Below are positions 1 to 8,959 of a DNA stretch of 64,000 bases, piece after piece (the stretch's first letter is position 1; every line of letters starts with the position of its first letter). The position numbers and the translations under genes are program-made. Location: positions 58,166 to 122,165 of the forward strand of contig NZ_JAIVEM010000135.1 in NCBI RefSeq assembly GCF_020404765.1. Direction: 5' to 3'. The stretch is from Paenibacillus sp. BJ-4 (lineage in GTDB: Bacteria; Bacillota; Bacilli; Paenibacillales; Paenibacillaceae). Under the pieces are notes generated by a model. The model searched no databases. It was not told the origin of the DNA and saw only the letters and a list, made by a program, of their open reading frames with translations.

Positions 1-537
1 TCCGAAGGAGGAAGCCAGCAACGCAACCCCCACCAAGAAGGCGATACAGAATACGACAAAAAAGGACAATTCCGCGTTCGGCATATATTGGCGCAGAATA
101 GGGAGCTCAAACTGTGCCGCGATAGAGTAGCGCATCACAGTAACCTCATCATTATGCCGGACTTTCATATAATTATAGGGAAACTGATAGATAGTATCGC
201 TCTGCTGTGTAAGACTCCAAGCGGCTTTAGCCTGCTTTTCAGAAAGATTTCCTTTTTTTAGGCTGCCGTCCGAAGTGAATAACGCGTATTTATATAGGTC
301 CAGCTTGGAATTCGGCTGAAGGGCCTTGCCCGCTTCAATGATTGTCTTGGCCTCCAGTACCTGCTTCTCCGCATAGTTCGCGGGAAGAATGGCGCCATAA
401 GACATCAGAACATAGAAGATAAGGGCCAGGGATAACGCGAATGCAATCGTCCCAATACAGAAAATAGCTAAATAACCCAGGAACATGGTCCGTAGCTTAG
501 TTGACTTTCGCGCTTGCTGTACTTTGATTATTTCCAT
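1..537 (-). CDS. Sensor histidine kinase, N-terminal part (runs off left edge)
   Basis: The frame is open from an ATG at 537 down to base 1, giving about 179 residues. It starts MEIIKVQQARKS, followed by a first membrane segment (FLGYLAIFCIGTIAFALSL), about 100 extracytoplasmic residues, and a second membrane segment beginning LSFFVVFCIAFLVG at the window edge. This is the usual input half of an extracytoplasmic-sensing kinase; the HAMP, DHp and ATPase parts lie outside. The start overlaps the 3' end of the response regulator by 10 bases, so the two are translationally coupled. Together with the upstream ABC genes this is the LanK-type kinase of a peptide-antibiotic resistance module. Kinase identity rests on topology and gene order, because no catalytic motif is inside the window. 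Confidence 0.8.
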   Translation of the reverse strand, partial: MEIIKVQQARKSTKLRTMFLGYLAIFCIGTIAFALSLALIFYVLMSYGAILPANYAEKQVLEAKTIIEAGKALQPNSKLDLYKYALFTSDGSLKKGNLSEKQAKAAWSLTQQSDTIYQFPYNYMKVRHNDEVTVMRYSIAAQFELPILRQYMPNAELSFFVVFCIAFLVGVALLASSFG

Positions 538-1187
538 CGGTATCCAATCCCCCAAACTGTCTCTACCGGGGAAACCTCTACTTTGCCAAGCTTGGCCCGA
601 ATATTTTTAATATGCTCTACGATAGTGGCGGAATCGCTGTCCCCGTCAAACCCGAAGACAGATTCGTAAATGTGTTCTTTCGAGAACACCTGTCCCCGGC
701 TCAGGGCGAGAAACTTACATATCTCATATTCGCTTTTGGTAAACGGGACGACTGCGTCTCGAACGGTGATTTCCTTGCCTGACAGATTGAAATGAACTTC
801 CCCGATACAGAACACATTACGCCGTTCACGATTCTCCCGTCTGAGGTGAGCATGGATTCGTGCGCGCAGCTCCCCGGCCCCAAACGGTTTAACAATGTAA
901 TCGTCAGCTCCTTCCCCAAGTCCCACCATTACATCGGTCTCCATAGATTTTGCGGTGAGGAACAGGATCGGACAGTCTACCTTGCTGCGGATTTCCCGGC
1001 AGAGAGTGAACCCGTCTATCTCAGGCATCATCACGTCCAGGAGTATGAGATCAAATGCGCCAAGCTGCATGGTGAGCACCTGTGAAGAGGTAGAGACCAC
1101 CGTGACAACATGGTCATCTTTCTGCAAAATATTTTGAAGGAGCGCCAGAACGGCGGGTTCATCATCAACGGCCAACAGGTTTGCCAT
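528..1187 (-). CDS. OmpR/PhoB-family response regulator (LanR-like)
   Basis: A 219-residue two-domain regulator. The receiver domain shows the acidic pair VDDE near the N-terminus, the phosphoacceptor in LILLDVMMPEIDG (about residue 52) and the lysine of DDYIVKPFG. The C-terminal winged helix runs through VVPFTKSEYEICKFLAL to VWGIGYRWK, typical of OmpR-type DNA-binding domains. It lies 21 bases downstream of the LanG-like permease and overlaps the kinase start, so the five genes look like one operon transcribed leftward. By analogy with NsrR/CprR/LanR systems it should activate its own exporter operon in response to a cationic peptide. Three direct repeats upstream of the ATPase gene (3443-3476) are candidate binding sites. 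Confidence 0.92.
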   Translation of the reverse strand: MANLLAVDDEPAVLALLQNILQKDDHVVTVVSTSSQVLTMQLGAFDLILLDVMMPEIDGFTLCREIRSKVDCPILFLTAKSMETDVMVGLGEGADDYIVKPFGAGELRARIHAHLRRENRERRNVFCIGEVHFNLSGKEITVRDAVVPFTKSEYEICKFLALSRGQVFSKEHIYESVFGFDGDSDSATIVEHIKNIRAKLGKVEVSPVETVWGIGYRWK

Positions 1188-1208
1188 ACTTTATTCACTT
1201 CCTTTTCT

Positions 1209-1967
1209 TTACTCGAATGAATCTTGTCCTTCCCAGCGCCAAATCCATAATCCTAATAATATCATGATCGTAAAGGTCCCAGCCGCACAATATCCGATTC
1301 CTGAATCAAGCTGCATAGCAGCAGGGATGGTACCTCCCGAACTTACGCCATATTGCACCCAAATCGTGATGAATCGGGCGGCCCAGGCACAGGGGATGAA
1401 TATCCAATTATGATCACCTAGCCCGGTAAGTAACAAAGCAGACAGCAGGCTTTCCGCAATGCCCAAGCCGATGGAAGCTCCCTTGCCGAATCGCAGACTA
1501 ACGAAGAAATGGAGGATATAAAGGAAGATACTGGAGGTGAATAGAATGCAGGCAGCCGATATATAGAAATTGAAGCCATATGGAGACTCGTTCAAAAGGT
1601 ACAGAAAGCCAGTGCCAAAACCGCTTGAGGCAAATAGAACACTGCTAAATCCCAGGATTAGAAGCAGGCTGAACTTGCTTAGGAAGGGCAGCAGCTTAAC
1701 CGGGGAGGTCAAGAGCTGCTGAAAATGCCCTGCGGCTGATTCCTGATCGGCAGCCATAGAACAGACGATGCCGATCAGGGTAGGAAGGGACACGGCCAAG
1801 ACCTGCAAATAGCCTTCCACCTTAGAAACTGGTGAATAGGGAGTGAAGGAATAATAGGCCAGAAAGATGACTATGCCCAAAAGCGGCATTAGCAGGTGCA
1901 CAAGCAGCATCGGCTGCCTTCTAAGCTTGAGCATATCGGACTTTAGATAGCGGAAAAAAGTTGTCAT
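1209..1967 (-). CDS. Lantibiotic-immunity ABC permease, MutG/LanG type
   Basis: A 252-residue integral membrane protein with about six hydrophobic segments. The N-terminal pattern MTTFFRYLKSDMLKLRRQP is typical of the EpiG/MutG family of ABC-2-like permeases: a short cytoplasmic stretch rich in Lys/Arg, then the first helix. The ATG at 1967 is preceded by GGGAGG inside the end of the upstream permease gene, with only one base between the two genes, so they are coupled. With the LanE-like partner and the LanF-like ATPase it should form an exporter that expels membrane-inserted lantibiotics or similar peptides. No lantibiotic precursor or modification gene is nearby, so this is probably resistance rather than producer self-immunity. 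Confidence 0.85.
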   Translation of the reverse strand: MTTFFRYLKSDMLKLRRQPMLLVHLLMPLLGIVIFLAYYSFTPYSPVSKVEGYLQVLAVSLPTLIGIVCSMAADQESAAGHFQQLLTSPVKLLPFLSKFSLLLILGFSSVLFASSGFGTGFLYLLNESPYGFNFYISAACILFTSSIFLYILHFFVSLRFGKGASIGLGIAESLLSALLLTGLGDHNWIFIPCAWAARFITIWVQYGVSSGGTIPAAMQLDSGIGYCAAGTFTIMILLGLWIWRWEGQDSFE

Positions 1968-1968
1968 C

Positions 1969-2700
1969 TTACTTGACCTCCCGTTTGCGGAAAGGCATAG
2001 CTGTCAGTACCGACAGAATAATAAACAGGCTGAGTGAAAGCACGACGCCGGGCATAATGACACCTTTATCCAGGAGCAAATCTCCCGCAGGAACGGCAAG
2101 TCCATTGGGCAGCACTTTAATTACAGCGCACATCAATCGGGCTGGAATTGCATAGGGAACCGCCCACCACACGGTAGAAGTAGCAAACAGAATGGAGCAG
2201 GCTACATTACCCACCATGTTGATAATCAGGGTAGCAAACATACCTATTCGGTCCGTAAGGAACAGGCAAAACGGAATTTGCCACAAAAAGGTGATGAAGA
2301 GCAGCAGACTTGCAGCAGCGCTTCCCGCCAATGTTATGGAGCTTGAGAACACGAATCCACCAAGTGTTATCCCGATAAATAAGATAATAGAGGAGACGAA
2401 GAAGAGTCTTGCGCAAACCCCGATTTTACCGTACCACACACGTGCCAGATCTACAGGCATTCCGAGAAGAGTACGGTATTGAAGCTTCTTGCTATCCTTT
2501 TGAATCACCCCTGAGCACATTAAGGTAAGGGCGCCGGGCAGTAGCATGGTGTACCACCAGTTATAGCTGGCGCTTTGGAGCATATTTCCCGCCATGAGTC
2601 CGGTACACAGAAGAAGCGTGACAATGGGAGCAAGCCAAACCAGCTTTTTGGTAAAGGTGCGCTTTAGTTTCAGATGTTCAGCGGCTATATATTGCTGCAT
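1969..2700 (-). CDS. Lantibiotic-immunity ABC permease, MutE/EpiE (LanE) type
   Basis: A 243-residue membrane protein starting MQQYIAAEHLKLKRTF, the classical N-terminus of the EpiE/MutE permeases, followed by about six transmembrane segments. I chose the ATG at 2700 rather than the in-frame ATG at 2733. A GGTGAG ribosome binding site lies just before 2700, the family N-terminus begins there, and the ATPase stop codon is one base upstream. It should form a heterodimeric transmembrane channel with the MutG-like protein encoded immediately downstream. Confidence 0.85.
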   Translation of the reverse strand: MQQYIAAEHLKLKRTFTKKLVWLAPIVTLLLCTGLMAGNMLQSASYNWWYTMLLPGALTLMCSGVIQKDSKKLQYRTLLGMPVDLARVWYGKIGVCARLFFVSSIILFIGITLGGFVFSSSITLAGSAAASLLLFITFLWQIPFCLFLTDRIGMFATLIINMVGNVACSILFATSTVWWAVPYAIPARLMCAVIKVLPNGLAVPAGDLLLDKGVIMPGVVLSLSLFIILSVLTAMPFRKREVK

Positions 2701-2701
2701 C

Positions 2702-3409
2702 CTACTCACCGCCCTTCCGGTATTCCCGTGCAATTTGCATGAACAACGATTCCAGGTTTTGTCCTGGGGTAACCGCCTCCTGATATGCTAGCACACCGCC
2801 GGCGATGATGCCGACATGATCAACGATTTGTTCGACTTCAGACAGAATGTGACTGGAGAGAATCACAGTAATCCCCTGCTTCGGGAAGGAACGAATCAGC
2901 TCGCGTTGCTCCTGAATGCCAATCGGGTCCAGTCCGTTGGTCGGCTCATCTAAGATCAGCAGCTTGGGATGGTTCAGAAGGGCAATGGCGATGCCCAGCC
3001 GTTGCTTCATGCCCATCGAGAACTGTCCGGAGCGTTTTTTCCCGGTATGGGTCAAATCAACGATGTTCAATACTTCATCAATCCGCGAATCAGGCAGTCC
3101 CAGCAAGGTGGTACGAACCTTTAAGTTCTCTCTGGCTGTCAAATTCTCATAGAGCGGAGGTGATTCGATCAGCGCGCCGATCTGGGCAAGATCCCTTCGT
3201 GACCAGGGATTTCCTTGATATAAAATCTCACCGGATGTCGGGCGGAGCATACCGGTTAGCATTTTCAGCGTAGTTGATTTTCCAGCCCCGTTTGGCCCGA
3301 GCAGGCCATAGACGGAATTCTTCTGAATAGACAGCGAGACGTTGTTCACCGCCTGCTGGCCCCTGAAGCTTTTGCAGAGATTTTGAGTCTGTAAAATAAT
3401 GTTGTCCAT
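2702..3409 (-). CDS. Lantibiotic-protection ABC transporter ATP-binding protein (LanF/BcrA type)
   Basis: A 235-residue ABC ATPase. Visible motifs are Walker A GPNGAGKST (about residue 38), signature FSMGMKQRLGIA, Walker B LLILDEPTNG and switch His in LSSHILSEVE. The Q-loop position reads IGALIESPPLYENLTARENL, with Glu in place of the usual Gln. Such an E-loop is the known hallmark of LanF/BcrA-type ATPases and separates this protein from generic ABC-2 ATPases. The ATG at 3409 follows AAAGGATGAG. It is the first gene of the leftward F-E-G-R-K operon. Confidence 0.92.
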   Translation of the reverse strand: MDNIILQTQNLCKSFRGQQAVNNVSLSIQKNSVYGLLGPNGAGKSTTLKMLTGMLRPTSGEILYQGNPWSRRDLAQIGALIESPPLYENLTARENLKVRTTLLGLPDSRIDEVLNIVDLTHTGKKRSGQFSMGMKQRLGIAIALLNHPKLLILDEPTNGLDPIGIQEQRELIRSFPKQGITVILSSHILSEVEQIVDHVGIIAGGVLAYQEAVTPGQNLESLFMQIAREYRKGGE

Positions 3410-3442
3410 ATAAGCTCATCCTTTACATTCGTTCTGGGAACT

Positions 3443-3476
3443 AATTTAAAGGACAATTCTAAGGAATTTATAAGGA
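3443..3476 (-). promoter_or_regulatory. Three 11-12-bp direct repeats upstream of the lanFEG-RK operon
   Basis: On the plus strand the bases read AATTTAAAGGA, then CAATTCTAAGGA, then ATTTATAAGGA, all in the same orientation and one DNA turn apart. OmpR-family regulators bind direct repeats with this spacing. The site lies 34-67 bases upstream of the first gene of an operon that encodes such a regulator. Autoregulation is inferred; no clear -35/-10 pair was assigned. Confidence 0.45.
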
Positions 3477-3480
3477 TTTG

Positions 3481-3512
3481 AAATATAAAGAGATGCTCCT
3501 TAAAGGAACATC
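3481..3512 (-). terminator. Weak hairpin terminator downstream of the SDR gene
   Basis: GATGCTCC and GGAACATC form an 8-bp stem with one mismatch around a short loop. On the minus strand it is followed by TCTTTATATTT. It sits between the SDR stop codon (3579) and the exporter operon, so it would separate two leftward units. Confidence 0.4.
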
Positions 3513-3578
3513 CCCTTTTCGTAATTGTATATTTCCACCCAAGCTGTGCTCTGAAAAATGATAACCCTACACATTATT

Positions 3579-4325
3579 CTATACTTGCGCAACGGGGCGG
3601 ATCACAATCTCATTCACATCGATGTCAGCCGGCTGCTCGATGGCGTATGCAATAGCGCGGGCTACCGCGTCTGGTGTCATCGCCAATGTATCTCGGATGT
3701 CAGCAAGTTGATCTTTCAATTTCGAATCAGTCACACCTAGTGTGAAATTGGTATGTACAATACCAGGTGATATGATGGTCACGCGCAGCTTATCGCCTGC
3801 CTCCTGGCGCAGTCCCTCTGAGATGGCCCGTACGGCGAACTTCGTGCCGGAGTAGACCGACTGGGTCGGTACGGTTTTATGTCCTGCTGTAGAAGCGATG
3901 TTCACGAAATGTCCGAAACCCTGCTTGCGAAAGACAGGCAGCGCTGTGGCAATGCCATACAAAACGCCTTTAATATTGACGTCAATCATGTCCTCCCAAT
4001 CCTCGACGCGCAGGTCATCGAGAGGGGAAATTGGCATAACGCCGGCATTGTTGACGAGAACATCCAATTTGCCGTACCGTTCGCAAGCCAATGTAACGAG
4101 GTTGGACAGGGCATCGCGCCGTCTCACGTCAGTACTTGCATAGATGGCTTCACCACCTTTATTCGAAATGCGTTTTGCCAAAGTCTCTAGACGTTCCGCT
4201 CCGCGTGCGCCAAGCACGACTTTTGCACCGCGCTCTGCAAGAAAAAGTGCTGTTGCCTCGCCAATGCCACTGCTTGCGCCCGTGATGATGACGACTTTGT
4301 CCTTAATGTTTCCTTCCAAGCTCAT
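3579..4325 (-). CDS. SDR-family NAD(P)-dependent oxidoreductase (YdfG-like)
   Basis: A 248-residue classical short-chain dehydrogenase. Motifs in order: the cofactor loop TGASSGIGEA near the N-terminus, the NNAG motif in VLVNNAGVM, the catalytic Ser in NIASTAGHKT and the active-site pair in YSGTK. The ATG at 4325 is preceded by AGAAGGA. An in-frame ATG at 4361 adds 12 atypical residues and is less likely. It is transcribed divergently from the AraC regulator, so it is probably that regulator's target. The substrate cannot be read from the sequence; small carbonyl compounds or hydroxy acids are typical for this subgroup. Confidence 0.9.
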   Translation of the reverse strand: MSLEGNIKDKVVIITGASSGIGEATALFLAERGAKVVLGARGAERLETLAKRISNKGGEAIYASTDVRRRDALSNLVTLACERYGKLDVLVNNAGVMPISPLDDLRVEDWEDMIDVNIKGVLYGIATALPVFRKQGFGHFVNIASTAGHKTVPTQSVYSGTKFAVRAISEGLRQEAGDKLRVTIISPGIVHTNFTLGVTDSKLKDQLADIRDTLAMTPDAVARAIAYAIEQPADIDVNEIVIRPVAQV

Positions 4326-4499
4326 AACCGAATCCTTCTTTCTTTGATATATTGAATGCATCGTTTTCCGTTGTCTTGCAAGTAAATTTTATGTAAAATT
4401 CGATTGAATCAGGTAGTCGAATCATGTCCAATGCTTGCCCAATCCTATCCGTCGTCGATATAATATGCACATTAGCGTTTTCGAAAAGGAAAGGTGAAT

Positions 4500-5402
4500 A
4501 TGCACGAAGAACTGATTTATCTGATTCAACGTCACGCACCTTCGGACGGTACGCATGCTTCTGCTATACCAGAACTTCGTTTCAGGCGTGCAAGCCATGT
4601 CTCGGAGCCGAAGCATACCGTCAATAGTCCCTCCCTGTACATGATCGCACAAGGCTCAAAAACAGCAACACTGGCCGGAGAAAATTATATATACGATCCA
4701 ACCTCTTACTTGGTCAGCTCGGTTCATCTGCCTGTCATCGGAAAAATAACTCAAGCCTCACCGCAGCTTCCTTATTTAAGCCTTCAATTATCCATCAGCC
4801 CGGATATTATTCTGGAAATAATCAAGGAAAGTGATCCTCAGTGGAACGAAAAAACGGGACGAGGCATTTTGGTAAACCAATCCAATCCTCTTCTGCTTGA
4901 TGCCTTGCTTAGGCTTATCAAAGTTTTGGATACACCTAAGGATATTGGGTTCCTTGCGCCGCTTATCATCCGTGAAATCCTTTATCGTGTGCTGCAAGGC
5001 GAGCAGGGGGCTTTAATCAGGCAATTTGCTGTAGTGGGCAGCTATGCGCATAGCATCTCCAAAGCAATTCATCTGATTAACCGTGACTACGCAAAGCCTC
5101 TCGTGATCGAACAATTGGCGAAGGAAGTAAACATGAGCTCTTCTTCCTTGCACAAACATTTTAAAAAAGTAACAGCCATCAGCCCGTTGCAGTATCAAAA
5201 GGTCATCCGATTGCAGGCAGCACGCCGCTTATTGCTTTCGGATGGATTAGCAGCCGCGGATGCGAGCTTTCGCGTTGGTTACGAGAGCCCCTCCCAGTTT
5301 AGCAGGGAGTATTCCCGCATGTTTGGACGTTCACCGATGAATGATGTTAAGCATCTGCGTGATGCTATAAGTGTTCCGGTTGATATACATCCCAATAATT
5401 AA
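4500..5402 (+). CDS. AraC-family transcriptional regulator
   Basis: A 300-residue regulator with the AraC N-terminal ligand-binding domain type seen next to SDR genes (conserved patch around PSLYMIAQGSKTATL and YLVSSVHLPVIG). The C-terminal double helix-turn-helix runs from AIHLINRDYAKPLVIEQLA to RVGYESPSQFSREYSRMFG. The ATG at 4500 has AAGGAAAGGTG at good spacing; a GTG two codons earlier (4494) sits too close to the AAGGA. It is divergent from the SDR across a shared promoter region of about 170 bases and probably activates that gene. Confidence 0.88.
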   Translation: MHEELIYLIQRHAPSDGTHASAIPELRFRRASHVSEPKHTVNSPSLYMIAQGSKTATLAGENYIYDPTSYLVSSVHLPVIGKITQASPQLPYLSLQLSISPDIILEIIKESDPQWNEKTGRGILVNQSNPLLLDALLRLIKVLDTPKDIGFLAPLIIREILYRVLQGEQGALIRQFAVVGSYAHSISKAIHLINRDYAKPLVIEQLAKEVNMSSSSLHKHFKKVTAISPLQYQKVIRLQAARRLLLSDGLAAADASFRVGYESPSQFSREYSRMFGRSPMNDVKHLRDAISVPVDIHPNN

Positions 5403-5449
5403 CCATCCCGCTTTGATGAGTAGTAGGTTCTAATACAACCATTTGCCCT

Positions 5450-5488
5450 ATCGTACATGAGGTTTATGCCCTTATGTACGATTTTTTT
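5450..5488 (+). terminator. Intrinsic terminator, copy 1 of a repeated hairpin
   Basis: A 13-bp stem (ATCGTACATGAGG with CCTTATGTACGAT, one G-T wobble) around a 7-base loop, followed by seven T. It lies 48 bases after the AraC stop. Nearly the same hairpin occurs at 8839 and 13541. Confidence 0.9.
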
Positions 5489-5642
5489 ATTTCGCTATCG
5501 ATCTAAGATGTATATAAGAAACCAACGTTTAACTTGCAGGGTGCTATTTATGCAAATTGCTTTTTATGATATGAGGGATGTGGTCAGTTGAAGAAGTTAA
5601 GATTGCTTATTAAAAATGTAAAGATAGGAGGGATTATTTTTA

Positions 5643-6734
5643 ATGACTAATCACTCTCCCCAAATCAGCAAGTTTTTTAAATGGTGTTTGGGTATCATTT
5701 TTGTTCTCACCATTATATATTTGTGCACACGGGTCAATTTTTTATTTAAACCGCTAACTTCCTTTATCAGCATTGTCCTACTGCCATTAATATTGTCTGT
5801 TTTTTTCTATTATCTTCTGCGCCCCTTGGTAGATTTATTGGAAAGACATAAGTTAAATCGTTCTCTTGCGATCATACTCATTTATATATTCATTGCAGTC
5901 ATTTTAGCTGTCTTTATTATTGGTATTTGGCCTACTATACGCAACCAAATGATCAATCTCGTGGAGAATGCCCCCAGTCTATTTAGTGCATTGAGTAAAA
6001 AGGTTCAAGAATTAGAACAGAATGGGGCACTTTCACCCATTTTTCCGGGCGACGCTAATCCACTATCGCACCTAACCGAATACTTGAACAAAGGTTTCCT
6101 TTTTATTACAGATTATGTAACCGGATTGTTTAGTCTTGTTTCCAATGTAACCATCGCATTGTTTACGTTCCCTTTAATCCTGTTTTACATGCTGAAGGAA
6201 GGGGGGAAATTCGGCCGCAAGTTGGTCAGTTTTGTTCCTAAGCGCTTTCTAATAGCTGCAAATGAGGTTTTGGACGATATTGATAGCGCGCTTAGCAGCT
6301 TTATTGTGGGAAGGGTACTAATTAACTTGGCGCTTGGTGTGTTAATGTATTTAGGATTCTTATTAATCGGACTCCCATATGCCTTGTTATTAACTGTGAT
6401 TGCGGTGATTATGAATTTTATTCCTTTTGTAGGCGCAATCCTATCATCAGTCCCTATTGTTATTATTGGCTTCATTCAGTCACCGACTGTTGCAATCTGG
6501 TCACTTATCGTTATTCTTTTGGCCCAGCAAATACAAGACAATATCATTTCTCCTTATGTATTTGGTAAGCAGCTGGACGTTCACCCTTTGACTGTGATTA
6601 TTCTCGTGCTGATTGGCGGAGATTTGGCAGGAATTACAGGAATCGTGCTGGTTATCCCATTATATATAATGGTTAAAGTTATCTTTAGTAAGGTGTATTT
6701 GCTTTTTTACAGAGGAAAATGGGAAAATTTATAA
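5643..6734 (+). CDS. AI-2E-family transporter (UPF0118-type permease)
   Basis: A 363-residue membrane protein of the AI-2E/YueF/YdbI superfamily. There are two to three N-terminal helices, a soluble region (about residues 95-150) with an amphipathic stretch around LFSALSKKVQELEQNG, and a C-terminal block of about five helices. The C-terminal block contains the family pattern ALLLTVIAVIMNFIPFVGAI and LAQQIQDNIISPYVFGKQL. The ATG at 5643 follows AGGAGGGA. Family members have been linked to AI-2 export or to Na+(Li+)/H+ antiport, so the substrate is uncertain. It lies between two copies of the repeated terminator and just upstream of a two-component system. Confidence 0.88.
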   Translation: MTNHSPQISKFFKWCLGIIFVLTIIYLCTRVNFLFKPLTSFISIVLLPLILSVFFYYLLRPLVDLLERHKLNRSLAIILIYIFIAVILAVFIIGIWPTIRNQMINLVENAPSLFSALSKKVQELEQNGALSPIFPGDANPLSHLTEYLNKGFLFITDYVTGLFSLVSNVTIALFTFPLILFYMLKEGGKFGRKLVSFVPKRFLIAANEVLDDIDSALSSFIVGRVLINLALGVLMYLGFLLIGLPYALLLTVIAVIMNFIPFVGAILSSVPIVIIGFIQSPTVAIWSLIVILLAQQIQDNIISPYVFGKQLDVHPLTVIILVLIGGDLAGITGIVLVIPLYIMVKVIFSKVYLLFYRGKWENL

Positions 6735-6748
6735 ATTAATATTGAATA

Positions 6749-6770
6749 TTTAGCATGCTAAAATTTATTT
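6749..6770 (+). terminator. 14-bp palindrome followed by T-rich DNA
   Basis: TTTAGCATGCTAAA is a perfect palindrome 15 bases after the permease stop, followed by ATTTATTTTTT. It could be a weak terminator (5-bp stem, 4-base loop) or a protein binding site. Similar but imperfect motifs lie near 39330 and 41340. Confidence 0.35.
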
Positions 6771-6919
6771 TTTGCCCAAACGTACACACGTCATCGCCCA
6801 TGTTTTTTTGATTTCAGCATTTTGTAAAATGGATTGAGAAATAGTCTTACTTATTTTTAACGAAGCAACAAAGTGATAAAATAAAATGAGTTTGCACTAA
6901 AGAAGTAAAGAGGTGGATT

Positions 6920-8149
6920 ATGGGCAAAGCATCCAATGATCAAGACCATGATGTAAACTTAAAGATAGACGATGGCGAAAATGATCGACTTAACATATCC
7001 AGAGTTCCGATTATATTCTGGATTATTTTAATCTATATCGATGGGATTATTTTTCAAAACATATCCAAACCACTCCCACTTCAAACAATATTGTTCTCTT
7101 TGGTAATGATGCTGCATGGACTTTTGTACTGGCATGTTCGTAAAATTCTACAATACGGTTCATGGATTTATTTTATTATTCAAGCAGGAATCATCTTTTC
7201 AAGTGCTTTACTTCTACCTGACAGTTTTCCGATTGTACTGGTTGGATTAATCCCGACTTTAATCGGTCAGAGCATCGGTATTTATTATCAAACCAAAAAA
7301 GTTGTAATGGTGTTTTTTGGTTTCTACCTTCTTTTTTGCCTTGCTCTTATATGGCATCACGATGGCAAGAACTCAGTGCTGTTTATTGCGTTGCTTATTC
7401 TTATTGTTATTGTTGTAGCGGCTTATTCTGTTCTTTTCTACAGACAGGTCAATGCGCGGATTCGTACCCAAAACTTTCTTAATGAGCTGGAGCTTGCACA
7501 TCAAAAAGTAGAAGAGCTTACACTAGCCAACGAGCGGCAACGCATGGCCCGGGATTTACATGATACACTGGCTCAAGGTCTTGCCGGCCTGATTATGCAG
7601 TTGGAGGCAGTAGATGCCCATCTGACAAAAGGCAGCCCACAGAGAGCCCATGAAATTGTTCAGCAGTCCATGTCCCAGGCACGCAAGGCGTTGGCTGACT
7701 CACGCAGGGCTATAGACAACCTGCGTTCAAAGTCAGCCTCGGAAGTGGACTTTGCTGATGCCGTCCGGGAAGAGGCACAGCGTTTTACGATGGCTACCGG
7801 AATTCGGACAGCACTGGACATCAAGATTAAATCATCCGTATCCAGGCTGTTGATTGAGCATGGGCTGCACATCATAAGTGAGTGTCTTACGAACGCAGCC
7901 AAGCATTCGCATGCCAAGAACGTATGGATCCATATTTTGGATCATCAAGGTATGATTTCTATGGAGGTCCGTGACGATGGAAAAGGCTTTAATCCGGATA
8001 TTATTGCCAAACAGGCAGGACATTATGGATTAATAGGCATTCATGAGCGGACGCGTTTGCTGGGTGGAACCATTCATATCAACAGCACAGCTCAAGAAGG
8101 GACGTCTATTAAAGTAGAGGCACCCCTTATCAAAGGAGATGTATCATGA
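6920..8149 (+). CDS. NarL-type sensor histidine kinase with multi-helix membrane sensor
   Basis: A 409-residue kinase with about six transmembrane helices (residues 28-175) and no large extracellular loop, a short coiled linker, and the HisKA_3 dimerisation box ERQRMARDLHDTLAQGLAGL with the phospho-acceptor His. The ATP-binding domain shows the N box ECLTNAAKHSHA and the G1 box VRDDGKGFN. The ATG at 6920 has AGAGGTGG upstream. The stop overlaps the regulator start by four bases (ATGA). The intramembrane sensor resembles DesK/LiaS-like kinases that monitor the envelope. The RND efflux operon downstream is the likely target. Confidence 0.9.
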   Translation: MGKASNDQDHDVNLKIDDGENDRLNISRVPIIFWIILIYIDGIIFQNISKPLPLQTILFSLVMMLHGLLYWHVRKILQYGSWIYFIIQAGIIFSSALLLPDSFPIVLVGLIPTLIGQSIGIYYQTKKVVMVFFGFYLLFCLALIWHHDGKNSVLFIALLILIVIVVAAYSVLFYRQVNARIRTQNFLNELELAHQKVEELTLANERQRMARDLHDTLAQGLAGLIMQLEAVDAHLTKGSPQRAHEIVQQSMSQARKALADSRRAIDNLRSKSASEVDFADAVREEAQRFTMATGIRTALDIKIKSSVSRLLIEHGLHIISECLTNAAKHSHAKNVWIHILDHQGMISMEVRDDGKGFNPDIIAKQAGHYGLIGIHERTRLLGGTIHINSTAQEGTSIKVEAPLIKGDVS

Positions 8150-8796
8150 AATTTAAAATATTAATTGTAGATGATCATTGGGTGGTTAGAGAAGGGCTAA
8201 AGCTTGTTCTAGAGACAAATGATAGCTACGAAGTTGTGGGTGAAGCGGAAGATGGGGCAGCGGCTATGACCCTGATTGAGCAGCTTCAGCCGGATGTCAT
8301 ACTAATGGATCTATACATGCCCCAAATGAGCGGGTTGGAGACCATGAAAGCTTTAAAAGAGAGACAAAATGAAACGCCGGTTATCATCCTGACCACCTAT
8401 AACGAAGATGATTTAATGATCCAGGGTCTGTCTTTGGGGGCGAAAGGATATTTGTTAAAAGATACCAGCCGTGAGAACCTATTTCGGACCATTGAATCCG
8501 CATTAAGGGGAGAGACGCTTCTTCAGCCGGAAATTACAGCAAGAGTTTTTGCTAAAACAAGTGAGAGAGAGGTCAAGAGTGAGCAGCATGAAGATACTTC
8601 AATCCTGACCGAGAAAGAAAGGATTATATTACAGTCCGTAGCACGGGGGCTTAGGAGCAAAGAAATTGCGTTCGACATGGGGATTTCGGAGCGGACCGTG
8701 AAAGCACATTTAACGAACATTTACAATAAACTCGGTGTCGATTCCCGGTCTGAAGCGGTAGCCGTGTCTCTGGAACGAGGCATCCTGCATCTTTAA
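8146..8796 (+). CDS. NarL/LuxR-family response regulator
   Basis: A 216-residue regulator. The receiver domain has VDDHWVVREGL, the phosphoacceptor in VILMDLYMPQMSG and the lysine of AKGYLLKDT. The C-terminal LuxR-type HTH contains LTEKERIILQSVARGLRSKE and ISERTVKAHLTNIYNKLGV. It overlaps the kinase gene by 4 bases and is followed by the second copy of the repeated terminator, so kinase and regulator form one unit. Confidence 0.93.
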   Translation: MKFKILIVDDHWVVREGLKLVLETNDSYEVVGEAEDGAAAMTLIEQLQPDVILMDLYMPQMSGLETMKALKERQNETPVIILTTYNEDDLMIQGLSLGAKGYLLKDTSRENLFRTIESALRGETLLQPEITARVFAKTSEREVKSEQHEDTSILTEKERIILQSVARGLRSKEIAFDMGISERTVKAHLTNIYNKLGVDSRSEAVAVSLERGILHL

Positions 8797-8838
8797 AAAT
8801 GGTAAATAAAAACATATATTTACGTTCGAATTTGCCCT

Positions 8839-8877
8839 ATCGTACATGAGGAGCTTGCCCTTATGTACGATTTTTTT
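8839..8877 (+). terminator. Intrinsic terminator, copy 2 of the repeated hairpin
   Basis: Same 13-bp stem as at 5450 (ATCGTACATGAGG with CCTTATGTACGAT), a different 7-base loop and seven T. It lies 42 bases after the response-regulator stop. Confidence 0.9.
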
Positions 8878-8959
8878 GTTTATAAACTGCTGTACTATGA
8901 AAAAAGAAAGAACCTATGGATTGCTGATTACTGCTTAGAGGAAGTCGAGGAGGATGAAA

